A stretch of DNA of 64,000 nt from Tillus elongatus (GCA_964006375.1 OZ023265.1:164140118-164204117), one strand, 5' to 3'. Shown: positions 10,290 to 22,673, numbered from the stretch's first letter. A program made the numbers and translations. Notes: generated from the sequence alone by a model not told the origin.

Positions 10290-11432
10290 GAGATGGAACT
10301 ACACGGTGAATCCCAGATTGTCGCTCTAGACATATCCAAAGCATTCGACCAGGTCTGGCACGCAGCGCTGATTAATAAACTTCCGGCCTATGGCCTACCA
10401 GCAAAACTCTGTACCTGGACAGCAAATTTCCTCTCCAACCGAAGCATGTTTGTTGTCGCGGATGGCCATTCCTCTAAACTGTACCCAAATAATGCATGAG
10501 TTCCTCAAGGTTCAGCTTTAGCCCCTACTTTGTTTCTTCTCCACATCAATGACCACCTCTCTAGCACATCCAACCCAGTTCACAGTTACGCGGACGACAG
10601 CACCCTCCACTCAAATATACACTATTCTAAGCCTGCCTCTTTAGCCCAATTAGATGAGGATCGCGGACTCATGGAGGGTTCTCTCTCTGTGGATCTCCAA
10701 AAAATATTAGACTGGGAAAGTAGAAATCTTGTACAATTCAACCCCACCAAATCTCAGTCTTGCTTTCTATCTCATAAGAGATACATTAGCCCTAGACCCA
10801 TCACAATGAACAACCAAGTTATTCAAAGTAATGAGTCCTTTTCACTTGTTGACATTTCGTGGATCGAAATCGCAATTGGCACCAACATGTCACATGAATT
10901 CCAGAAGCAAGTGCTAAGAAATTAGGTTTCCTCTTCCGGGCTTGCAAATACTTTACATCAGCTAATCTCTATACCTTATATATTTCACAAATAAGGCCAA
11001 ACCTCGAATACTGCTCCCACATCTGGGGTGCCGCTGCCGCTTCTACATTCGCTATCCTGGACTCAATTCAGAAGAGAGCTCTACGTCTCATCAGTGGCCC
11101 TACCTTCACCCAAGGGCTGCCATCCCTTTCCCACCGATGTGCCGCTGGTGACCTCTCTCTCTTTTATAGATATCTGCACGGGCACTTCTCAGAGGAGCTT
11201 TCTTCCATAGTTCCTCCACCTGCTGCCCCCAACAGATCTACTAGGGGAACCGAGCGAATGCACCCTTTCACTGTCCAGGTCACCAGACATACAACATCTC
11301 GTTTCTTTTGTCCCGAGGGCTTCCAAGTTGTGGAATTCCTTGCGGGCACATGTTTTTCCTTCTCCTCCGAACCTCCAAACCCTCAAGTCCAGAATTAGCA
11401 AGTTGCCTCTTCCCTCCTTGTCGATGAGACCG
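10290..11432 (+). pseudogene. LINE-A copy A3, reverse transcriptase and C-terminal domain
   Basis: It starts in RT at ESQIVALDISKAFDQVW, then has a stop where other copies have G of AGVPQGSALAPT (TGA at about 10497), then SYADDSTLHS, SVDLQKILDW and NPTKSQSCFLSHKRY. The C-terminal domain reads CSHIWGAAAAST ... RSTRGTERMHPF in broken frames. The 3' end is cut short in the CTTGTCGA box, about 60 bp before the family's normal end, where it meets LINE-D in opposite orientation. Confidence 0.85.
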
Positions 11433-11690
11433 TGTAAGAAATATGATCCGGAAACGTGAGTTTTGAGTCAAAAACGACACCGAGGTGTCTGATACTATTT
11501 GAGCGACACAACGGATAACACCCAATTGAGTAAGGAAATATACTCGGTTGGATATTATACAGTAATCTATTCCTACCGCACCACTCTTCCAAAGAAACAA
11601 CATCTCCCTGAAGCCTATCACAATCGCGAGCATCACCCACAGTACAAAATATCTTCAGATCATCCCATATCACAAGCATAGACATAATAT
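11433..11690 (-). pseudogene. LINE-D reverse transcriptase fragment (unit 1)
   Basis: Minus-strand translation gives VIWDDLKIFCTVGDARDC, DRLQGDVVSLEEWCGRN and SIRHLGVVFDSKLTF. This is the RT segment from the catalytic motif to the DLGV-FD-KLTF motif of Jockey-type LINEs. The catalytic Y/FADD is changed to IWDD, which would remove activity. It lies tail-to-tail against LINE-A. Confidence 0.8.
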
Positions 11691-11725
11691 GTTTGTTTTT
11701 GTAGTACGTTCTATATTTAAATATA

Positions 11726-12195
11726 ATCTGTATACCTTATATACTTCACAAATAAGGCCAAACCTCGAATACTGCTCCCACATCTGGGGTGCCGCTGCCG
11801 CTTCTACATTCGCTATCCTGGACTCAATTCAGAAGAGAGCTCTACGTCTCATCGGTGGCCCTACCTTCACCCAAGGGCTGCCATCCCTTTCCCACCGATG
11901 TGCCGCTGGTGACCTCTCTCTCTTTTATAGATATCGGCAGAGGCAGTGCTCAGAAGAGCTTTCTTCCATAGTTCCTCCACCTGCTACCCCAAACAGATCT
12001 ACCAGGGGAACAGAGCGAATGCACCCTTTTACTGTCCAGGTCACCAGACATACAACATCTTGTTATGCCCGCTCTTTTGTCCCAAGGACTTCCAAGTTGT
12101 GGAATTCCCTACCGGCACATGTTTTCCCCTCTCCTCCGAACATCCAAAACGTCAAGTCCAGAATTAGCAAGTTGCCTCTTTCCTCCTTGTCGATT
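11726..12195 (+). pseudogene. LINE-A copy A4, C-terminal domain (second unit of the tandem duplication)
   Basis: One frame reads LYTLYTSQIRPNLEYCSHIW, then KRALRLIGGPT, RSTRGTERMHPF and SFVPRTSKLWNSLPAHVF. This is the conserved C-terminal region of LINE-A after the RT domain. It retains a longer uninterrupted frame than the first unit, which has lost a short stretch after TRHTTS. Confidence 0.85.
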
Positions 12196-12460
12196 AGACC
12201 GTTTAAGAAATATGATCCGCAAACGTGAGTTTTGAGTCAAAAAGGACACCGAGGTCTCTGATACTATTTGAGCGACACAACGGATAACACCCAATTGAGT
12301 AACGAAATACAATCGGTTGGATATTATACCGTAACCTATTCCTACCGCACCACTCTTCCAAAGAAACAACATCTCCCTGAAGCCTATCACAACCGCGAGC
12401 ATCACCCACAGTACAAAATATCTTCAGATCATCCCATATCACAAGTACAGACATAATATA
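12196..12460 (-). pseudogene. LINE-D reverse transcriptase fragment (unit 2)
   Basis: The duplicate of 11433-11690 within the 761-bp tandem. The translation reads VIWDDLKIFCTVGDARGC and SIRDLGVLFDSKLTFADHIS, keeping the DLGV form of the motif. Confidence 0.8.
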
Positions 12461-12500
12461 GTTTGTTTTTGTAAGTAGTACGTTCTATATTTAAATATAA

Positions 12501-13430
12501 CAATAGTAATAGTGTCTGGATTTGTGCCCAAAAGGAAACCTTCTCCCTCCTAAATCCCATTTAGAAATGATCTAACATATTGGCAATGCCTTTCGTGAAC
12601 CATCTCAAAAAATAGTGCGGGCATGCATGTCTTAATTATACTTCATCATCAATCAAGTTTGACATGTGTGTTTATTTGAAATTATTTAAAATTTTGATTT
12701 TGTCAAATGCATATTTCGTAAGGTACGTTGTAAAATTTATATAGACAAATAAATAAATGGTAAATGTGACTAACATACGGTGATACAATCTTTTAAGTTA
12801 ATTAATTTGTGGCTGTAACATTTTGCCTAGTAATGTGGCATCAAATTAAAAAGCCTTAACTTATAGAACAGCGGGAGTTTATCTGAGATTGACATCCGAC
12901 AGTAGATTTATGACAGTAGGAAATGGTTCTTGAAGTAATATAATCTGTAAAGCAGGCCACAACTTACATACCTAATTAATCTACTATTCAAGACCAGTAA
13001 TTATTATCATTAAAGCTCGTAATCATGTAAAGCATAATACCTCTTTTTAAAAAACTTGCATCGACACTCTATTGTATAAGAATATTGTTAATTTGTTTAT
13101 AATTAAACCAGTTCTCAAGAAAACTAAATCATATTGTAACAAAAACTAATTAGGTACCAGCCTTTTTAGTACAAAATTAAATGCGTTCATTAAATTTAAT
13201 TAATCTTCTGTAACAAGGTCTCTTTTCATTAATTTTTACCATGTAAATGTAGATTATGATTTGGTGAAATGGTTCATATTCCCAACTAATTGGGTACAGC
13301 TTTAATGGATCAAATGATTTTGTGGTTTATAATCTGTACCATAGATGTATATGTAGCAAGTCAAATCTAATCTAATTTAATCAAAATTCTACATACTTAG
13401 ATTATTTGCGCAGAAAGGACAGTATTTTTT
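12501..13430. other. No recognisable feature
   Basis: AT-rich sequence without open frames of interest. No repeat shared with the rest of the window was noticed. Confidence 0.5.
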
Positions 13431-15101
13431 TATATATTTCAACAACACACCACGAGGGCTTAGAGCCTAAATACTATCGTACCGTCGGTGTCGACAAGGA
13501 GGAAAGAGGCAACTTGTTAATTCTGGACTTGAAGGTTTGGAGGTTCGGAGGAGAAGGAAAAACATGTGCCGGCAAGGAATTCCACAACTTGGAAGCCCTC
13601 GGGACAAAAGAAACGATATGTTGTATGTCTGGTGACCTGGAAAGTGAAAGGGTGCATTCGCTCGGTTCCCCTAGTAGATCTGTTGGGGGCAGCAGGTGGA
13701 GGAACTATGGAAGAAAGCTCCTCTGAGAAGTGCCCGTGCAGATATCTATAAAAGAGAGAGAGGTCACCAACGGCACGTCGGTTGGCAAGGGTTGGCAGCC
13801 TTTGGGTGAGGGTAGGGTCACCGATGAGACGTACAGCTCTCTTCTGAGTGAAGTCCAGGATTGCGAGTGTAGAAGCGGCAGCGGTACTCCAAATGCGGGA
13901 GCAGTATTCGAGGTTTAGCCCTATTTGTGAAGTATATAAGGTATAGAGATTAGCTGGTGAAAAGTATTTGCAAGCCCGGAAGAGGAAACCTATATTCTTA
14001 GCAGCCGCTTCTGCAATTGATGTGACATGTTGGTGCCAATTGAGATTTCGATCCACAGAAATGCCAACAAGTGAAAAGGACTCATTACTTTGAATAACTT
14101 GGTTGTTCATTGTGGTGAGTCTAGGGCTGGTGTATCTCTTATGAGAAAACAAGACAGAGATTTGGTGGGGTTAAATTGTACAAGATTTCTACTTCCCCAG
14201 TCTAATATTTTTTGGATATCCACGGAGACAGAACCCTCCATGAGTCTGCGATCCTCATACAATTGGGCTAAAGAGACAGGCTTAGAATATTGTATATTTG
14301 AGTGGAGGGTACTGTGGTCCGCGTAACTGTGAATTGGGTTGGATGTGCTAGAGAGGAGTTCATTGATGTGGAGAAGAAACAAAGTAGGGGCTAAAGCTGA
14401 ACCTTGAGGAACTCCTGTATTAATTGGACACAGTTTAGAGGAATGGCCATCCACGGCAACAGAAATGCACGGTTGAAGAGGAAATTTGCTGTCCAGGTAC
14501 AGAGTTTTGGTGGTAGGCTATAGGCCGGAAGTTTATTAAGCAGCGCTGCGTACCAGACCTGGTCGAATGCTTTGGATATGTCTAGAGCGACAATCTGGGA
14601 TTCATCGTGTAGTTACATAGACTTGTTCCAAGAATGGGTGACAAAGGAAAGGAGGTCGGCAGTTGATCTGCGCTGACGGAATTCATACTGCCTCTCGTGG
14701 ATTAAACTGTGTTTTGCAAGAAATTTTAGTAATTCGGTGTTTATATACTTTTCCATCACTTTATATACGACTGAAAGGAGATAAATAGGCCTGTAGTTTG
14801 CTAGGAAGCGCTTTGGATACTTTCTTGGGGGCGGGTTGTACTCGAGCAGTTTTACAGTTACTAGGGAATATGCATCTATTGTAAGATGTATGAAACAGGC
14901 GAGTCAGGACAGGAGCAAGTTCTGGTGCGCATTTTTTTAGAACAATTGCTGGGATATTGTCAAGACCAGATGCTTTCCTGGTATTAAGAGAAGAGAACAT
15001 CTTTCATACCTTTTTAGTTTTGAAAATGATATCCGTCATTTTATGCGCGACATTGGGGACTGTTGATGGTTAAACATTTGGAGGTGGGTTGAGAGTAGAA
15101 T
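13431..15101 (-). mobile_element. LINE-A copy A5, 5' truncated
   Basis: The 3' end begins at TTTCAACAACACACC. Minus-strand translation gives, from 5' to 3', NTRKASGLDNIPAIVLK (about 14950), GVPQGSALAPTLFLLHINE, SYADHSTLHS (the second Asp of YADD replaced by His), NPTKSLSCFL, then FSLVGISVDRNLNWHQHV and the C-terminal RLIGDPTLTQRLP and RSTRGTERMHPF segments. Several frame breaks are present. Homology to A1 stops at about 15101, so the copy lacks the endonuclease. Confidence 0.85.
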
Positions 15102-15189
15102 TTATCTTGACAAGAAAGAAACGCATGCAGATAGTCGATCAGGCTAAAAATTACTTTCGTCGATCAACAAGAGACAAAACAAATGTCAT

Positions 15190-15640
15190 TGAAATTATGT
15201 TTCCCAGGAGAAAATGTAATTATTTTTCCGGAATATCCTGATCCAATCGGCTTGCCTAACAAACTTAACCAAACTATTTTACAAAAGGAAGGTACTTGCC
15301 AAATTATTTCGTTATAGTCAACCAATCGAACCTGTGATCTGTGTTCCCGAGAAAATCATTTTTTATAAACAAATTTGTATCTCCGAAGCTAACTACGTTG
15401 TTTTTGTAAAATTAAGTACCCATGCTGCTTTTATAAGAGGTCTACTATGTAACAAAATTGAGGATTTTAGCTTAAGGTCAAATTGAGTTGTTATAATTTA
15501 AAGTATTTTTATGAATATTCGCTTCCATAACGCACTTGCTACAACAGCATTTTTTATTACTTATTTACTATTTAACTAACAACTTTTGATCAAGACAATT
15601 ATTTATAATGAAAGTTCGCTACCATAACGCATTTTCTGTG
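15190..15640 (-). mobile_element. Old HINE-like fragment, block A and 5' end
   Basis: AACAAACTTAACCAAACTAT, ACAAAAGGAAGGTACTTGCC and the end TTCGCTACCATAACGCATTT keep the block A order in reverse orientation. A second CTTCCATAACGCACTTGCT end lies at about 15521, so two ends sit side by side. Strongly diverged. Confidence 0.5.
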
Positions 15641-15699
15641 TCCCGACATTTTGAAACTGATAAATACTGCAACTTTCCATGTCAGATTGGAAAAAAGGA

Positions 15700-15870
15700 C
15701 TACATCTCACTCAGTTTTGGAAGGCTGGCTACCATAGCCGTATTACTTTATAGGTGTTTTCTCGCTGCAATTAGTATGCCGTACGGACGAGCTCTAATCA
15801 GAGCGAAACCGGTCTACGGTTCTAATTGTGGTGAGAATGCATCTAGCCTTACACATGTTATGCAACAAGA
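15700..15870 (+). repeat. Partial satellite monomer (310-318 bp family)
   Basis: It contains GGCTGGCTACCATAGCCGTA, GTATGCCGTACGGACGAGCT, GAGCGAAACCGGTCTACGG and GAATGCATCTAGCCTTACA in family order. Confidence 0.85.
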
Positions 15871-16137
15871 CGCCTCTCGATTTCAGGTTGTGGGGTACTT
15901 TAAAAATAAAGTGTATCAGAAAAAACCTGAGAATATTGAGGAACTAAAAGTAATGTTCAAGCCTCTAAGGAGTATTCGTCACTAAACGAGGAAAAAAGTC
16001 CAGAAATAAATAGTTCGTAGGTGCCAGAACTTGATGGTAGACACTTTAAACATTATTGTATATAAGTTTTGTTCATTTATTAATTTTCCTTTATTTTTCT
16101 TTTTCAGATGTTCCAAATAACGTTTATTTTCTTGTAT

Positions 16138-16262
16138 TAGTGACTTTTCTTTAAAAAATTCACTAATGAGGAGATCTCGACTTTTGAATTTAGAAAAAAT
16201 TTCTTCGAATGAGAGCAAAGTAGGCCCTCTAGAACACATATCCGGGGTCAGTTTCAATTTTT
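16138..16262 (-). mobile_element. HINE-like block B and hairpin only
   Basis: Hairpin halves GTGACTTTTCTTTA and ATTCACTAATGAGG, then GACTTTTGAATTTAG, AACACATATCCGGGGTCAGT and TTTCAATTTTTAT. No (TA)n and no block A follow, so the copy is truncated at the microsatellite position. Confidence 0.65.
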
Positions 16263-16559
16263 ATTTCAAAGTTTATATGTACTCCTCACCAAAACTTAAG
16301 TTTCTAAGTTGAAAGAAAAACAATTATAGGCACTTAATGAATCAAACTTTAGTGTCACTAAAAGTTAAAGAAGACGCAATACCAAAATATTGTATGTAAT
16401 ATTACACAAAATGTATATTAGAATATTTTAGATTTATGCTACACTTCTCATTTGTTAAAATAGTTGCAAAATCTGCCTCTAAAGACCTTACATATTACAA
16501 ATAAATGATTTAACACCATTATCGGTTATCTACCTTTCATTGCAGAGTGTGATAAAAGG

Positions 16560-16640
16560 CTTACAGTGATGCAATCACTAGATGCATGGCTGATGAGCGA
16601 AGGGCGCGGGTTCGAATCTCATGTTGACTAAATTTCTCTT
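16560..16640 (+). repeat. Possible tRNA-like (SINE head) relic
   Basis: GGGTTCGAATCTC at 16610-16622 fits a Pol III B box. A matching A box upstream is not clear and no body or tail was identified, so this is weak. It could be chance. Confidence 0.25.
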
Positions 16641-17124
16641 ACAACTTTTTTAGATGTTAGATTTCATTTTAACGTTATCTGATCAGATTGTGTATTTCCT
16701 CACGTTCATTCCCGAGTACGGGATATAATATTGTGGTTCCCTGGGGCAAACCTCTTATGTACATACTTTCTTGTAAATATTCTCGTGTGAATAATTTGTA
16801 AATAGATTATTATTATTACTACTCAGCATTTCATTCTTCCCGAAACTCCACCCAAACAAATTCCAACAATTAGTCTCTAATAAAGGCCATAACCAAGTTC
16901 CGTGAGACTTCGCCTTAACTTAGGAGAACTATTTCTCCACTATAGCCTACCCTGGGCTTGAGCAGCCGTTGACAGCAACATGGAAGAGGGGTATAATCCT
17001 GAGGGAGCCCATCGACTGAAGGAAAACTCAATTGGTGCTGGCGCCTGAGTATGATTCCGTAGGAAAGCCGAATTGGTAAAATTCCCCCACACTAGGTAAG
17101 GGTAACATTACCCTGAAATACCTG

Positions 17125-17232
<108 letters not shown>

Positions 17233-17274
17233 GCAGGGGGTAGTGGAATTCTCCTTTATGTGATAGTAAAGGAT

Positions 17275-17720
17275 TTTTTCACGCCCGAGGAGGTACCACC
17301 CCATACATCAAGGGCCGGTGAAGTCCCAACGGACGTTTCCGGTTCTGGTGTATGAGTCGGTTTCCCTTATAAGCAAAAATGATGATGGCTCCTCCTTGTA
17401 CAAAAGATTCCGGAGGTAAAATACCCCTCCATTCGGATCACCGGGAGAGGGGCGTACAGGGGCGTCAGCATCAAGATTTAACATATCCTTCTCGAATATA
17501 TGTGGCATAAATTCTAACCTGAACTCCGTCCACCATTTCCTCCAGGCTAATAGGCCCCAACTCCTCTTCCTCACCGAAACCCAAATCAGTGCCAAAACAG
17601 CCACTAATCACCTTAATTTCCCAAGGTATGAGCTCCTTATTTCCTTTAGATTGCATGGAGGCGTGTGTGCATACGTCCGTAGCAATCTACCCTGCACCAG
17701 ACTCCCCAATTTTATTTAAT
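17275..17720 (+). mobile_element. LINE-A copy A6, 5' end fragment (3' truncated)
   Basis: Homology to A1 (reverse complement of 5130-5588) begins at TTTTTTCACGCC and ends in the endonuclease at about 17716. The frame reads SNICGINSNLNSVHHFLQ, PQLLFLTETQISAKTA, then GGVCAYVRSNLPCTRLPNF, where it stops. Keeping the 5' end while losing the 3' end is opposite to normal LINE truncation. A deletion or rearrangement after insertion is the likely cause. Confidence 0.8.
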
Positions 17721-18637
17721 AATTCTGCGATATTATGATATTTTTAAGTCTCACTATATTAACTTGATGTCTCTATTTTAATATTAGCTTCTGACGTGTC
17801 CTATGTGACCACATATAATGTATACAAATTTTGAACAATAAAGTATTATTATTCTTTTATTTTTATGATGATTTTATAATAAATATTTTTAGTGCGTTGT
17901 TCTAAACCCTATATCTATTTCCAATACATTTCCGAACAGTTTCCTTAAGCCCTAAAAATAATCTCGTTACATAAATATCTGAATCTACCAGAGGAAACGA
18001 GCTGGTTGCAACATCTTGAACGGCCCTGCCGTAGAAGGAGGATTTATTTTTCTGAACTCTGGTCTTCTAGGTACACCACAATCGACTAAAGCTGCTGTAT
18101 TAAAGACTTGTTATAAGTAAGATTATATTGTAGAGCTGTAGCAACATCAGACATCGAACAGAGGTCCTGTTCCCGGCATCCCGTTATTCATAAACTCCTT
18201 CAGCAGCGACGGGAACCGCCAGCTGCCCCTAAGCTGCTTTCTATGATATCAAATGTGGTCTGGCATTAAAAAAGATACACCTATATACTACTACTGATGC
18301 TTTTACTCCGTATCGGGAAACCATTCTATTGAAATATTTGGAGAAAGCGTCTGTGCATTCTACCTGTATCAAAGCCATTGTCCTCAGATTATAAGTTGTT
18401 TTCCTATGCTTTCCATAGGAATATGTACTTAAATGAGGGGACTTATACTTTCAAAATAGCTGATATAGTTTCGTTGAGATAGTTTGCCACAAAGTTCTAC
18501 AGAAACTTTCCTCCACTTGTTTATTTTGTAAAGTATCGGCATAATAATAAAAAAATTAACTTGTTAGAATAATTGTTTCATTTTAGTTTGTATGCTAGAT
18601 TGTAAGTTAAATTAGGGATTTATATTTTTAAATATCG

Positions 18638-18639
<2 letters not shown>
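17721..18639. other. No recognisable feature
   Basis: Mostly AT-rich; I could not assign any block or protein. Confidence 0.45.

Positions 18640-18728
<89 letters not shown>
18640..18728. repeat. (TA)n microsatellite
   Basis: About 88 bp of TA, not flanked by recognisable HINE-like blocks. Confidence 0.95.
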
Positions 18729-18733
<5 letters not shown>

Positions 18734-19066
18734 TATATTGCTATAGATAGCATAGCAAATATGTCAGAAAAGTAGAAACATTTTATTGTGGAGTAAAACG
18801 GGCCATGTACATTAAATTGATACGTCCTAATATTTAAATTCTTTGTATAATTGAGAGTGTTAGGTTTAAATAAGGAATAGCATGACAGCTAAAAGAATAC
18901 AAAACAATGCTTTCTTTTTTACATGTACATTTAAATTTCACTAAGCAAAAGTCGTTGGAATACAATAGAACACAAAACAATAGCCTTGTTTTTATTTATA
19001 GAGTTTTAACAGAATATAATGATTTTTATTTTATCCTTAGACAGTAAATAAATGTATAGTATTAAG

Positions 19067-19426
19067 TTGTGTGTGTGTGTTTTGTTTCTTTAACGTCGGC
19101 CTATTTCCGCGACTATGGCAAATCACCGACGCCAGGGAGCAGTTTCACCTCACTATCCTGGAAATTTTGCCGAACCCCTGCCTTTCTGTAAGGAGGGTAG
19201 GGATCTTTAACGTGCCCAACATCGCATGGACACGGGACCGATGGCTTTACGCCCCCTCCGAGGGCGGAACGTGTAGACATTCAACTTGCTTAAATACAAT
19301 GCCAGAAACTCGGTTGATGTTAATTTTACAGTTTGTACTGAAAAAGTGAAAGGAGTACCCTGGGATCGAACTCAGTACCCTTCGGTTCAGAGGCACACGT
19401 TCTTACCCCTGAACCACCGAGGTTCT
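19067..19426 (-). mobile_element. tRNA-derived SINE, copy S1
   Basis: On the minus strand it starts with a tRNA-like head: TGGTTCAGGGGTAAGAACG (A-box region) and GAGTTCGATCCCAGG (B box). A body follows with GGGCACGTTAAAGATCCC and GCGTCGGTGATTTGCC, and the 3' end is GGCCGACGTTAAAGAAAC followed by a (CA)n tail (GTGTGTGTGTG at 19069 on the plus strand). Length is about 360 bp. It aligns throughout with S2 at 42079-42427 and, more weakly, S3 at 21289-21632. The central GCACGTTAAAGATCCC word recalls conserved central domains of some animal SINE superfamilies; this was not verified. Confidence 0.85.
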
Positions 19427-20118
19427 AGTATTAAGTTAAAAATAAGTTTGTGTCAGTTACCAATTATAAGAAAAGACACGCAGTGTTAGTTAATAGGGAT
19501 AGTTTTTTTGTGTGGTTGTTTCAAATGAGTGCAACGAACAAGAAGTTGGACAATGGGAAAAATGCAGGACCTATAAACTTTGTTTTACCCAGGTACAGCG
19601 AGAAAAGAGATTTTTTGTAACACAGGTTGTTATTTAAGGAGACGGCGGCAGGACGATAGGACAATTCGAAAATGAACTGCGGGAAGTGAAACTTCGTTCG
19701 TTGACGTACGGCGACACTGTAAATATGAAAGTTGAGAATTAAGCAAGAAGACAAGTGCATCATAATAAAATCATATTCAATTTGAAATGGTAAAAATATA
19801 TATGAGTATCTGGTACACGGTTTGTTGAGACCGTTTCAATAAAATGGAGAATAATTAGTAATCACTTGCAAGCTACAAAATCCAAACAGTAGATCAAATG
19901 GAAAGCAATTAGTACACATGTGAACTTAATGGCCGCCCTTCATCATGTTTGTTAAAAATCCCCGATCTTTCGCATTGATTTTTGTCGTTGAAGTCAATTT
20001 TTCTGGCATTATTCAGAGGTATTATTACACGCCCCCTAGCACAATGGATGAAGTTGTGACCTGTGGGAACCTTCATGTATAGTTCCGAGTTCAATTTTTT
20101 GAGAATTGTTCAAATTTT
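19427..20118. other. Unassigned, possibly Penelope-related upstream of 20119
   Basis: No protein motif recognised. If 20119-20158 is a Penelope-like 3' end, the last few hundred bases may be its decayed body. Confidence 0.3.
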
Positions 20119-20158
20119 CCCTTGAGGATGACCTCTTTGAGGGTCGAAACGCGTCGGG
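20119..20158 (+). ncRNA. Hammerhead-like motif relic of a Penelope-like element
   Basis: CCTTGAGGATGACCTC, loop TTT, GAGGGTC, then GAAACGCGTCGGG. A stem (GACCTC with GAGGGTC, one bulge) is followed directly by GAAACG-CGTC, the arrangement of stem II, GAAA and a minimal stem III ending in GTC. The CTGANGA core is not intact. Likely a decayed ribozyme at a Penelope-like 3' end. Confidence 0.35.
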
Positions 20159-21088
20159 AGTGAAGTAAATTTTGTTGTCTGGAGGAGAAGCCGCTACATT
20201 CAACGTTTAATTATGGTAATCGCAGACAGTGTGACGTTCAGAAATGATATTAGTACACATCAAATGGAAGATCAATTAGACATCATCCAGTTAGTCGTTT
20301 TGTGAACTTTATCGTAATAAAAGTGCAGACTTTTTTCAATAGTGTGATTAGTTTTTAAGAATTTTTCAGTCCCATTGATGATTTTAATGTATCTTTAGCT
20401 CACTAAGGGGGATAATAGATAAAGGCCGAATCACTAGAGCATAGCTAGTTTATTCATTGTTTTAAATAAATTTGATTTGTATTGATTTATCGACAATCAG
20501 CGATGATAAATTTGATATAACCATGTTTTAATGGAAATTTGTGAATTTAATCAATCAGAAATAAAACATACTAGATTGTACTTACATAATCTGTTTAATT
20601 TTGACCTCAAATCAAACAAATACTAGTTATATGATAAAGTATGGCTATTTTTCACCGTTAATTAAAAGTAAAATCAAAAGAACCCAATTATATATATTTT
20701 TTTGAAATTTCCAAACACTCGGGAGTACTATAATTTATAAATAAGAAATATCAAACAAAAATGCTAGCCCCAGCACAGAACCCTATCCATGAGATAAGAG
20801 CAAAATTTTAAATCACCGCAGTAAGTAAACAATTTTTGGCATAATTTCAGGATCATCAATATTAGCGTTTTTAAATAAAGACGCAAATTGAATTCTCATG
20901 CTCTACAATTAAAAGTGCTAAAACCAAAAATACCATAGCAATATATAAACACAGCTCTCCTTAGCAGCGAATTCTTTTTATCAAAATGCCCTAAAAATGT
21001 GAAGTGTAACCAAGTTTTACCGCAAAACAAACAAAAACATACAATGCTATAAATCAAATGGTATTTTCAAAATCAGGATTGTAGGTTT
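20159..21088. other. No recognisable feature
   Basis: AT-rich sequence with no recognised block. Confidence 0.45.
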
Positions 21089-21101
21089 TAGAGACAACCT
21101 T

Positions 21102-21182
21102 TTTTTTTTTTTTTTTGTTCCCTCAGGGCTCGTCCGCGGCCTTGCCGCCCCGATAGCACCGCAACCCTTGGTTGATTGTGCA
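21102..21182 (-). mobile_element. Short A-tailed retro-inserted sequence with 13-bp TSD (copy 2)
   Basis: TAGAGACAACCTT flanks it at 21089-21101 and 21183-21195. The insert reads, on the minus strand, GGGTTGCGGTGCTATCGGGG, then CGGCAAGGCCGCGGACGAG, CCCTGAGGGAAC, and an A-tail. It is longer at its 5' end than copy 1 (9928-9974). The parent RNA is not recognised; a SINE or a retro-copied small RNA are both possible. Confidence 0.8.
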
Positions 21183-21288
21183 TAGAGACAACCTTACTCA
21201 AAATAATAAGAAAGTAAAAGCTTGCACAATTGTTATCTATCTATTTATCATGTTCGTTTTATGTATTGTATTGTATATTGTTTCTGTA

Positions 21289-21632
21289 TTCTTAGTCTAT
21301 TTCCGCGATTATAGCCAATCACCGACAACAGGGAGCAGTTTCACCCCGCCATCCTGGAAAATTTCCCAAACACATTCCTTTCTGTAAAGAGGGCAGGGAT
21401 ATTTAACATACGACCATCGTATGATATAGGACACCGACGGCCTTACGCCTCAACCGAAGGGTGGAACGTGCAGACATTCAAATTGATTAAACACAATGCG
21501 GGTTCCGTTGATGTTAATTTTACAGTATGTACTGAAAAGAAAATGTCAGTTCTACTGAGAATCGGGAGTCGAACCCAATATCTTTGATTTCAGAGATCCA
21601 TGCTCTTGCGTGTGGGCCACTGACGCTGCCAC
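21289..21632 (-). mobile_element. tRNA-derived SINE, copy S3 (diverged)
   Basis: Minus-strand head: GTCAGTGGCCCACACGCAAG (A-box region), GGGTTCGACTCCCGA (good B box). The body aligns with S1 (CAGTACATACTGTAAAATTA, GTCTGCACGTTCCACCC, GTCGGTGATTGGCTATA). It lacks the (CA)n tail and is the oldest of the three copies. Confidence 0.75.
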
Positions 21633-21977
21633 AGATTTATTATTTAAAATCCAGACGAAGTATGCAATTAATTAATTTGTTATAGCATAATCACTATAGC
21701 CCGATGAAATATATACTGTCTCAAATTACAAAGTATGGTGGAATTATGTGCCTTAAATCATGGAATTTTATGTGGTAAATTATAGAAGTATTCGGGTAAT
21801 TTATTGAAATTATACTGGAATAATTTTTCAACCTTGGGGATATGATGAATAATTTGATCGGTATGCGTTACCAAATGCAGACGATCGAGAGTTAGATAGT
21901 GCGGGAGTGAAGACGGCTGCTATCGTTCAAACATAAACCTGTATCAGAGTTTAATTCTCACCTGAATGTATACAAAG

Positions 21978-22536
<559 letters not shown>

Positions 22537-22540
22537 AAAT

Positions 22541-22609
22541 GTTCGGGACGCAGCAAGTACATTATATTAGTGAATTTTCATAAGAATTGTACACTATTAG
22601 TAAGGTATA
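22541..22609 (+). mobile_element. HINE-like 5' end, target of PLE1
   Basis: TTCGGGACGCAGCAAGTAC and TAGTGAATTTTCATAAGAA mark a second HINE-like 5' end four bases after the previous copy ends, a head-to-tail arrangement. The copy is interrupted at 22624 by PLE1 and seems to resume after 26168. Confidence 0.6.
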
Positions 22610-22673
22610 TTATTAAAACTAATTAATAAGTACACTTGGAGAGCCCAAGTCACCACAACACATTTTAAAAAGA

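Larger units (their letters stand above)
10965..12500. repeat. 761-bp tandem duplication of a LINE-A/LINE-D junction
   Basis: The sequence from 10965 (ATCTCTATACCTTATATA) recurs from 11726 (ATCTGTATACCTTATATA) with an offset of 761 bp, through the LINE-A C-terminal domain, the LINE-D fragment and the tail CGTTCTATATTTAAATATA. Mismatches are scattered, so the event is not very recent. The second copy ends near 12500. Confidence 0.9.

Noticed and set aside
16560..16640. Functional tRNA gene
   Set aside because: Only a B-box-like word is present; no cloverleaf could be drawn.
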